A DNA stretch of 64,000 nucleotides. It comes from Neobacillus pocheonensis (lineage in GTDB: Bacteria; Bacillota; Bacilli; Bacillales; Cytobacillaceae). How positions within the stretch are numbered: the first letter of the stretch is position 1; each line of letters begins with the position of its first letter. The notes beneath the pieces are model-generated. The model ran no database searches. It worked only from the letters and a program-made list of their open reading frames with translations, and had not been told where the DNA came from. The position numbers and the translations under genes were made by a program. Below are positions 57,318 to 64,000 of the stretch, in pieces. The stretch covers positions 310,001-374,000 of the forward strand of contig JAMQCR010000001.1 in assembly GCA_023702235.1 (NCBI GenBank). Direction: 5' to 3'.

Positions 57318-59714
57318 TTGAGCTGGATCCAAAACTTTGTGCATTTTTTTATAAAAGAAGTGGAAGTGGAAGTGGAAGTTGAAATTGAAGAAGAAGTAGT
57401 TGACAAAGGTATACATAAAGACAAAAAAGGTATTTTTCCACTCCATAGTGGGAATGAAGGCGTTAAGGATATTGAAGCTAGGATTTCTTACCACTATCCA
57501 AAAGGAAAGGCTCGCTTATTTTCTTTTCCTGAAGAAGTAATAAAGCCAAAGGATGAACCAATCCGTAAAAGAAAAGAGCGACCTTCTGAAAGAAATAAGT
57601 CGGAACCGATTATTGAAGTTCCGTCAGTAAAAAAAGAAATTCCTAAAACCAGAAATGAACAGTCTCCGCAAATACGAAGGCCATTTCACCCAACTGAAAT
57701 TCCTTCACCTGTTTTTGGATTTAACAGACCGAATAATTCGACTACAATGACGAAAGAGACTGAATTAGTCGAACATGAGCTTTGCCATTTTTTAAACAAA
57801 GATTTTGAAACTCATTTAGAGCCCTTACCTGTATTGGAAGAATTACTTACTGAAACTGAAGTAATCAAACCAAGCTTTCAGACTCCGGATGTTCCGATTT
57901 TCGTACCTGTTGAAACGATGCCAAGTCAGCCCATTAAGGAAGAAGAATTGTTGGCTGTAAAAGATGAAGCATTTTCAAGGGAAATGGATCGTATCCAAGT
58001 TTCGAATGAGGCTAGTTCAAATCAATTTAAAGAGGAAGTTCTTTCCGATCACAAAGAAGAAATCGCGATTGACCAACCAGAACCACCCAAACCAAAGCGA
58101 TCTCATTTACCATTTAATGTAATGATGTTAAAGCAGGATAAACAAAAATGGGAAGAAAGGAAGAAGAGAAGAGTTGAACAGTTGATCCCAATTGAACCAA
58201 TTCGTAACCATCAAGTTGAAAAGGAAGTAGAAAGCACGCCGATTGTCGAGGTGCAAGAGGAAGAAAAACAGCTAGCATTAGAATCAAATTTATATGAGTT
58301 CCCGATTTCAAGCTTGTTAAATCCACCAGTAGCGATAGAAATGGATACGGAGTGGATACAATTCCAAGAGGAGCTTTTAAACAAAACATTGCAAAACTTT
58401 AATGTTGGGGCAAGTGTTGTCAATGTAACACAAGGGCCTTCTGTTACCCGTTTTGAGGTTCAGCCAGAACCAGGTGTAAAAGTAAACAAAGTAACGAACT
58501 TAAGTGATGACATTAAGTTAAGCCTTGCTGCAAGGGATATTAGAATCGAAGCCCCTATTCCGGGAAAGCATACAATTGGAATTGAAGTGCCTAATCAAAA
58601 ATCAAGACCTGTTTTCATCAATGAAATTATTCAAAGCAATGTTTTTCGGGAATCACCATCACCGTTAACGGCTGTACTTGGACTAGATATTTCTGGGAAA
58701 CCGATTGTTACTGACCTGAAAAAAATGCCGCACGGGTTAATTGCCGGTGCAACTGGTTCGGGAAAAAGTGTATGTATTAACTCGATCTTAATTAGTCTAT
58801 TATATAAAGCAAGCCCTGATGATTTGAAGCTATTGCTTATTGATCCGAAAATGGTAGAGTTAGCACCGTATAATCGAATCCCGCATCTTGTCAGCCCGGT
58901 AATAACGGATGTGAAGGCCGCGACGGCTTCCTTAAAATGGGCAGTCGATGAAATGGAAAGACGTTATGAATTATTTGCCCATACAGGGGTTCGCGACATT
59001 AATCGTTTTAACGAACTGGCAATAAAGCACAAACGGTATTCTGATAAACTTCCGTTTATAGTTATTATCATTGATGAATTAGCCGACTTAATGATGATGT
59101 CACCAGCAGATGTTGAAGAAGCTATTTGCAGAATTGCCCAAAAAGCCAGAGCATGCGGTATTCACCTGATTGTAGCGACGCAAAGACCATCTGTTGATGT
59201 TATCACTGGATTAATTAAAGCAAATATCCCGACACGGATCGCCTTCTCGGTTTCATCTCAAGTTGATTCCCGAACGATTATCGATATTAGCGGAGCGGAA
59301 AAATTACTTGGCCGCGGTGATATGCTCTTTTTAGAAAATGGCTCGTCCAAGCCTGTTCGCCTCCAAGGCACATTTGTAACCGATGATGAAATTGATATCA
59401 TTGTTGCGCATGTGAGGGAGCAACGAGAGCCTGATTACCTGTTTGAACAAGAAGAGCTTTTAAAAAAGGCACAAGTAACGGAAGAAGAAGACGAATTATT
59501 TTATGAAGCCTGTGAGTTTATCATCGACCAAGGCGGTGCATCAACATCTAGTTTACAAAGGCGTTTTAAAATGGGTTATAACCGTGCTGCACGATTAATG
59601 GATATGCTTGAGAATCAAGGATACATTTCAAGTGCTAAAGGGAGTAAACCTCGCGAGGTCTTGATTACAGAAGCAGACCTAGAATCCTTGCAAGAAGCTA
59701 GTACAATTGTTTAA
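57318..59714 (+). CDS. sftA: DNA translocase SftA (FtsK/SpoIIIE family)
   Basis: Soluble FtsK-like ATPase that moves chromosome ends away from the division septum. TTG start at 57318 (reading MSWIQNFVHFF, like B. subtilis SftA); ATG 57294 would lack a ribosome site. A long charged linker includes a VEVEVEVEIEEE repeat near the start. Motor domain: GATGSGKSVCINS (Walker A), FIVIIIDELADLMMM (Walker B), ATQRPSVDVITG; C-terminal gamma winged helix (FIIDQGGASTSSLQRRFKMGYNRAARLMD). 798 residues, no membrane segments. Intact. Confidence 0.93.
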   Translation: MSWIQNFVHFFIKEVEVEVEVEIEEEVVDKGIHKDKKGIFPLHSGNEGVKDIEARISYHYPKGKARLFSFPEEVIKPKDEPIRKRKERPSERNKSEPIIEVPSVKKEIPKTRNEQSPQIRRPFHPTEIPSPVFGFNRPNNSTTMTKETELVEHELCHFLNKDFETHLEPLPVLEELLTETEVIKPSFQTPDVPIFVPVETMPSQPIKEEELLAVKDEAFSREMDRIQVSNEASSNQFKEEVLSDHKEEIAIDQPEPPKPKRSHLPFNVMMLKQDKQKWEERKKRRVEQLIPIEPIRNHQVEKEVESTPIVEVQEEEKQLALESNLYEFPISSLLNPPVAIEMDTEWIQFQEELLNKTLQNFNVGASVVNVTQGPSVTRFEVQPEPGVKVNKVTNLSDDIKLSLAARDIRIEAPIPGKHTIGIEVPNQKSRPVFINEIIQSNVFRESPSPLTAVLGLDISGKPIVTDLKKMPHGLIAGATGSGKSVCINSILISLLYKASPDDLKLLLIDPKMVELAPYNRIPHLVSPVITDVKAATASLKWAVDEMERRYELFAHTGVRDINRFNELAIKHKRYSDKLPFIVIIIDELADLMMMSPADVEEAICRIAQKARACGIHLIVATQRPSVDVITGLIKANIPTRIAFSVSSQVDSRTIIDISGAEKLLGRGDMLFLENGSSKPVRLQGTFVTDDEIDIIVAHVREQREPDYLFEQEELLKKAQVTEEEDELFYEACEFIIDQGGASTSSLQRRFKMGYNRAARLMDMLENQGYISSAKGSKPREVLITEADLESLQEASTIV

Positions 59715-59919
59715 ACTTTCTTTCTTGGTGACAATGGACAAAATAATATCAGGTTTAATAGGTACCTAAAATAGTTTTTATTAATAAACAGTGCTATAAT
59801 AATTTAATGTGATTTTAAGAATTTGTTTTCACTGGTTCACTTTGTTTTTGATAATTACCAAATACAGTAAGATGTCATATACTGTTTTACAGATAGACGT
59901 TGCTTGGAGGTTCTTTTAC

Positions 59920-61216
59920 ATGACTATTTACCATTTTGTAGGTATAAAGGGGTCTGGAATGAGTGCATTGGCGCAAGTTCTAAATGATATGAATTTCGAG
60001 GTGCAAGGTTCCGATATCGAAAAGCGTTTTTTTACTCAACTAGCCCTTGAACAATCAGGAATAAAGATCCTTCCCTTTCAAAAGGAAAATATTAAACCGG
60101 GAATGACCATTATTGCAGGAAATGCGTTTCCTGATACTCATGAAGAAATTCAAGAGGCAATGAAGCTCGGGCTTCCTATTGTTCGCTACCATCGATTTTT
60201 GGGCGATTTTATGCAAAACTTTACAAGCGTTGCGGTAACAGGTGCACATGGAAAAACCTCTACAACAGGTTTACTTGCACATGTTATGGAGGGTGCAAAG
60301 CCTACATCCTTTTTGATTGGTGACGGTACTGGTAAAGGTGCGGAAGGAGCGGAATACTTTGTCTTTGAGGCATGTGAATATAGAAGGCATTTTTTGTCCT
60401 ATTTTCCTGACTATGCCATCATGACAAATATTGATTTTGACCATCCTGATTATTTCGCCAATATTGATGATGTTTTTTCAGCTTTCCAAGAGATGGCAAT
60501 CCAGGTGAAGAAAGGGATATTTGCTTATGGAGATGACGAGCAACTTCAAAAAATTCAAGCAAAAGTTCCTGTCTTGTTCTACGGATTTGGGGAAGAAAAT
60601 GATTATCGCCAAAAATCTTGTGAAAACAACAAATGGAACTAGCTTCGATGTTTTTATTCGTAATACATTCTATGACACTTTCTCCATTCCTACTTTTGGC
60701 GATCATAGTGTTTTAAATTCTCTTGCCGTCATCGCCCTGAGTCATTATGAAGAAATAGATGTCGCTGTTGTAAAGAAAGAACTAAATACGTTCCAAGGTG
60801 TGAAACGAAGGTTCTCAGAAAAGAAAATTGGTTCTCAAATTTTAATTGATGATTATGCGCATCATCCGACAGAAATTAAAGCTACCATTGATGCAGCGAA
60901 TCAAAAATATCCTGATAGAGAAATTGTTGCAGTGTTTCAGCCCCATACGTTTACACGTACCCAAGCATTTTTAGATGATTTTGCTGAAAGCTTGCGTAAA
61001 GCCGATAAGGCCTATTTGTGTGAAATTTTCGGATCAGCCCGGGAAAATCATGGGAAATTAACAATTAAAGACCTACAGGATAAAATTGAGGGTGCTGAAA
61101 TCCTTTCTGAAGAAAATACATCCATGTTAAAAGAACATAAAAATAGTGTAATCATTTTTATGGGAGCAGGAGACATTCAAAAATTTCAAGATTCCTATGA
61201 AAAACAATTGACTTAA
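59920..61216 (+). CDS. murC: UDP-N-acetylmuramate-L-alanine ligase (frameshifted)
   Basis: Adds L-Ala to UDP-MurNAc in peptidoglycan synthesis. ATG 59920 behind [23 protein letters not shown] (Rossmann), [15 protein letters not shown] (ATP P-loop), [10 protein letters not shown] and the C-terminal [14 protein letters not shown]. Frame breaks at 60607-60610: GGGCC read as GCC; restoring two bases gives [17 protein letters not shown]. About 432 residues after correction. Essential and so intact in the cell. Confidence 0.94.
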
Positions 61217-61221
61217 ATAAA

Positions 61222-61261
61222 AAATAAAGGATGTCGGCATACGCTGACATCCTTTATTTTT
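61222..61261. terminator. Bidirectional terminator murC / ampS
   Basis: AAATAAAGGATGTC and GACATCCTTTATTT stem between convergent genes. Confidence 0.85.
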
Positions 61262-61266
61262 ATAAT

Positions 61267-62382
61267 TTATTTTAGATTTTCTGGATTTAATCCCTCTAAT
61301 TCTGGAACCACGAACAGACCATCTTTGCGGATTAACACATCATCAAAGTAGATCTCACCGCCGCCATATTCGGGGCGTTGAATATTAACCATATCCCAGT
61401 GAATATTGGAATGGTTTCCGTTAAAAGCATCATCATAGCATTGACCAGGAGTAAAGTGGAAGCTCCCCGCTATTTTTTCATCAAATAAAATGTCTTGCAT
61501 TGGGTTTAAAATAAAAGGATTTACTCCAATTGCAAATTCCCCAACGAAACGCGCGCCTTCATCCGTATCGAAGATTTTATTGATACGTTCAGAATCGTTT
61601 GATTCAGCCTCAACGATCTTTCCATTTTTAAATGTAAGTTTTACATTTTCAAATGTGAAGCCTTGGTAGGGTGATGGAGTATTATATGTGATTACCCCGT
61701 TGACGGAGTCGCGGACAGGAGCCGTGTATACTTCACCATCAGGGATGTTTAATCTTCCTGCACACTTAATGGCTGGAATATCTTTAATGGAGAAAGTTAG
61801 ATCTGTACCAGGTCCCGTGATACGGACCTTGTCGGTGCGGTTCATTATACCTTCAAGGCTGTCCATTGCTTTATCCATCTTTCCATAATCCAAGTTACAG
61901 ACATCAAAATAAAAGTTTTCAAATGCTTCCGTACTCATTTTCGCTAGTTGAGCCATGGATGATGTTGGGTAGCGAAGAACAACCCATTTTGTTTTTGGAA
62001 CCCGAATGTCACGATGAACCTTTTTGCCAAGGGTATTCCCATGGATTTTCATTTTATCATCTGGCACATCTGCATGTTCATTTATGTTATCACCAGAACG
62101 GAGACCTATGTATGCATCCATTTTACTCATTACATTTGCTTCAAAGTCTGCCATCATGTTAAATTGCTCTTCCTCAGCACCTAGCAATAGAGAACGGTCT
62201 ACTTGTTGATCTTTTAAGAGAACAAACGGATAGCCTCCTGCTAAATAAGCTTCTTTAACAAGAGCTGTAACAAGTTCACGCTGCAAGCCAAAGTTTTCGA
62301 TTAGCACCTTTTCACCCTTTTGAAGCTGTACAGAATAATTTATTAAACCGTTAGCGAGTTTCTCAATACGCGGATTTTTCAT
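61267..62382 (-). CDS. ampS: M29-family aminopeptidase (AmpS/PepS type)
   Basis: 371-residue thermophilic-type (M29) aminopeptidase. The metal-binding residues are in the C-terminal half: EFAIGVNP (Glu), HFTPGQCYDDAFNGNHSNIHWDMV (His/His/Asp). Intact single gene convergent with murC. Length is a little below the usual 410; the N-terminal part is shorter than in the longer M29 forms. Likely releases N-terminal residues from cytoplasmic peptides. Confidence 0.88.
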   Translation of the reverse strand: MKNPRIEKLANGLINYSVQLQKGEKVLIENFGLQRELVTALVKEAYLAGGYPFVLLKDQQVDRSLLLGAEEEQFNMMADFEANVMSKMDAYIGLRSGDNINEHADVPDDKMKIHGNTLGKKVHRDIRVPKTKWVVLRYPTSSMAQLAKMSTEAFENFYFDVCNLDYGKMDKAMDSLEGIMNRTDKVRITGPGTDLTFSIKDIPAIKCAGRLNIPDGEVYTAPVRDSVNGVITYNTPSPYQGFTFENVKLTFKNGKIVEAESNDSERINKIFDTDEGARFVGEFAIGVNPFILNPMQDILFDEKIAGSFHFTPGQCYDDAFNGNHSNIHWDMVNIQRPEYGGGEIYFDDVLIRKDGLFVVPELEGLNPENLK

Positions 62383-62596
62383 TTTTATAACGCCTCCACC
62401 TTAAGTTAAGATACACTTCTATTGTACCCGATTAAAGGTATAAAGTTGAAAAAAACTCAAGCAATCAAACTAGGCAAATTTTTAACTTTTTGCAGGAAAA
62501 CAAGACAAATTTATTGAAGTATTATAAGATGAATAGCGAGGTTTAGATACCTTATAGATGGGTTATACATAATGATAGATTAAGCGGAGGTGCGGG

Positions 62597-63058
62597 ATGC
62601 AGATTATTTTATACTTAAGCGTAGCTTTGATAGCAATCGCGTTTTTTATCCTTGTGATTTATTTAGCAAAAACGCTTAAATCACTTCAGTTTACTCTTAC
62701 TGGTGTTTCGAACACGTTAAAGGAAGTGGAAAAACATTTAGAAGAGGTTACAACTGAAACCACTTTACTTTTACAAAAAACGAATGTCCTGGCTGATGAT
62801 TTTCAAGCGAAAGCGGAAAGCTTAAATAGTGTGATTGATGCGGTAAAAGACGTAGGTACAACAGTAAGTAAATTTAATGGAACACTTAAAGGCATATCCA
62901 CTTCATTTGATAAGCAAGTCGAGCAAAATAAAGAAAAAGTATCGCAAATCATCCAGTGGAGTGATGTGCTGCTAGAAATAAAAGATAAGTGGAAGGCAAG
63001 AAAACAATCAAAAAATGAAAGCACTCCAAATGAAAGACGGAGGGTTAGGTCTAACTAG
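62597..63058 (+). CDS. ytxG: YtxG, DUF948 membrane-anchored protein
   Basis: 153 residues: N-terminal membrane helix (LSVALIAIAFFILVIYLAKTL), then a long coiled-coil (KEVEKHLEEVTTETTLLLQKTN) and a basic tail. AGCGGAGGTG before the ATG. First gene of the ytxGHJ operon, which in B. subtilis is a general-stress (sigma-B) and sigma-H operon. Confidence 0.88.
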   Translation: MQIILYLSVALIAIAFFILVIYLAKTLKSLQFTLTGVSNTLKEVEKHLEEVTTETTLLLQKTNVLADDFQAKAESLNSVIDAVKDVGTTVSKFNGTLKGISTSFDKQVEQNKEKVSQIIQWSDVLLEIKDKWKARKQSKNESTPNERRRVRSN

Positions 63059-63079
63059 TTTTTTAAGGAGGTATAAAAA

Positions 63080-63577
63080 ATGACCACTAGAGAACACGAA
63101 ACAAGAGAAAATGCCCAAAACAAGAATGAGGAATCTTCAAATAACTTTCTACTCGGCGCATTGATTGGCGGAATGGTGGGAGCAGCAACTGCGCTACTTT
63201 TTGCGCCTAAATCCGGAAAAGAGCTTCGGAACTCCCTAAATAATCAAACAGGCTCACTTAAGGAAAAAACAATTCAATTACGAGAAAATGTGTTAAATAA
63301 AAGCAGTGAAATTGTTAACAAAACATCATCGCTTTCACAGGATTTTGTTCAGCAATCAACTGAATTATTGAATAAGGCAAAAAATATGTCAAAGACAAAT
63401 GATGATTATGAAGGAAAATCAGAGATTCACTATATACCGATTCATAATCTAACAGAAAAAGTAACTAATAAAAACTCATTTGAAGATGGGACAACCACTA
63501 ACGATTCAGACATCAGAAAAAAATTAGAAGAAGCAAAAAAAGCCTTTGATGAGGAAGAGTTTAAAGTAAAACAGTAA
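63080..63577 (+). CDS. ytxH: YtxH-domain stress protein
   Basis: 165 residues. Short hydrophobic YtxH domain FLLGALIGGMVGAATALLFAPKSGKELR, followed by a long Ser/Lys/Asn helical tail with apolipophorin-like heptads. TAAGGAGG precedes the ATG. Stress-response family; exact role unknown. Follows ytxG by 20 bases. Confidence 0.88.
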   Translation: MTTREHETRENAQNKNEESSNNFLLGALIGGMVGAATALLFAPKSGKELRNSLNNQTGSLKEKTIQLRENVLNKSSEIVNKTSSLSQDFVQQSTELLNKAKNMSKTNDDYEGKSEIHYIPIHNLTEKVTNKNSFEDGTTTNDSDIRKKLEEAKKAFDEEEFKVKQ

Positions 63578-63615
63578 GGATATCAATCTCCATCAAACTA
63601 AATTATTTGTGATAG

Positions 63616-63648
63616 AAACGGTGAAGTGATAAAATGACTTCACCGTTT
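63616..63648 (+). terminator. Hairpin between ytxH and brxC
   Basis: AAACGGTGAAGT and ACTTCACCGTTT, perfect 12-bp stem with a 9-base loop, 20 bases before the brxC ATG. It has no long T run, so it may be a processing or attenuation hairpin rather than a full terminator. Confidence 0.5.
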
Positions 63649-63668
63649 ACTATTATGGAGGTTTTGAA

Positions 63669-64000
63669 ATGTTAGGAAAATTAGATACAGTTGAGCAATT
63701 TGATGAATTATTGAAAACGGAAGGAAGATTTTTTCTGTTAAAACATAGTTTAACTTGTCCGGTTAGTCATGCAGCATACCAAGAATATCAAAAATATGCA
63801 AACGAGCATCAGGATGTACCTACCTATTTTTTAGCTGTACAAGAATCACGGCCGCTGTCCAATGAAATTGCAGAGAAATTCCAGATTAAGCATGAATCAC
63901 CACAGGCGATATTGTTTTCAAACGGAGAGGTACGTTGGAACGCTTCTCACTGGAAAATAACCAATCGTTCTTTGGTCGGTGCAATTAGCGAAAATCTTTA
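63669..64000 (+). CDS. brxC: Monothiol bacilliredoxin BrxC (YtxJ), 3' truncated
   Basis: The window ends within the gene after about 110 codons. Thioredoxin-like fold with a monothiol site TCPVS (Cys30) and a cis-Pro region HESPQAILFSNGE. Bacilliredoxins remove bacillithiol from oxidised proteins. ATG 63669 behind ATGGAGG. Third gene of ytxGHJ. Confidence 0.9.
   Translation, partial: MLGKLDTVEQFDELLKTEGRFFLLKHSLTCPVSHAAYQEYQKYANEHQDVPTYFLAVQESRPLSNEIAEKFQIKHESPQAILFSNGEVRWNASHWKITNRSLVGAISENL

Noticed and set aside
1..64000. CRISPR array, rRNA or tRNA genes, prophage or defence island
   Set aside because: I found no regular spaced repeats, no tRNA or rRNA signature, and no phage or defence genes; the window is mostly conserved core genome.

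Overview
The window is about 64 kb of a low-GC Gram-positive chromosome from the family Bacillaceae. Gene content and order follow the 'yt' region of the Bacillus subtilis chromosome: men operon, luxS, ytkD, ytmAB, pckA, metK, asnB, ytoA, ytpAB, ytqBA (mnmM/mnmL), ytzC, leuS, ytwF, ytfP, ytgP, ytzG, pepV, dat, thpR, ytlR, amyX, ytmP, ytzH, trmB, ytnP, ytzB, ytoP, ytpPQ, sftA, murC and ytxGHJ. Spore-associated Cse60, a bacilliredoxin (bacillithiol redox), an S-box, a T-box and a PerR-like box agree with a spore-forming aerobic bacillus. I infer a Bacillus/Neobacillus-type organism; the species cannot be named from sequence reading alone.

Layout. 1-2016: 3' part of glycogen phosphorylase. 2143-10940: menaquinone biosynthesis, with menA divergent from menF-menD-menH-menB-menE-menC. 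10982-17352: small genes including a DUF1540 protein, beta-carbonic anhydrase, yidD, luxS, Nudix ytkD, a TVP38-type membrane protein, a lipoprotein, an IS110 remnant and ytmAB. 17427-23103: pckA, the SAM riboswitch with metK, and asnB. 23160-27838: ytoA, ytpA, ytpB, mnmM, mnmL, ytzC. 28281-31308: T-box, leuS, ytwF. 31368-32497: a decayed flavin-transfer (ApbE/ferric-reductase) cluster. 32630-37205: cse60, ytfP, ytgP, ytzG, dps. 37396-42611: a more variable stretch (SnoaL-like, E. coli-type speD, a second PyrH-like kinase behind a leader-peptide attenuator, SRPBCC/ArsR pair, amino-acid permease, ytzE). 43216-64000: pepV, dat, a cysteine-synthase-like gene, thpR, ytlR, pullulanase, ytmP, ytzH, trmB, ytnP, ytzB, ytoP, DUF84, ytpPQ, sftA, murC, an M29 aminopeptidase, ytxG, ytxH and the start of brxC.

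How the genes work together. The men genes make respiratory quinone. metK, luxS and the SAM riboswitch belong to the methionine/SAM cycle. mnmL and mnmM act in sequence on tRNA wobble uridine. pckA and asnB are central carbon and nitrogen metabolism. sftA and murC serve the cell cycle and cell wall. dps with its PerR-like box, and brxC, serve redox and peroxide defence.

The most striking overall feature is quality-related. About eighteen conserved, mostly essential genes are broken by one or two small indels, and roughly two thirds of those indels lie at a GGCC or GGGCC site once the reading frame is restored. This looks like unpolished sequence with systematic errors at a probably methylated GGCC motif rather than true gene decay. 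Genuine decay or rearrangement is more likely for the ApbE remnant, the IS110 remnant and the 17-nt duplication in ytoA. The best candidate for unusual biology is the leader peptide plus terminator placed before the second PyrH-like kinase.
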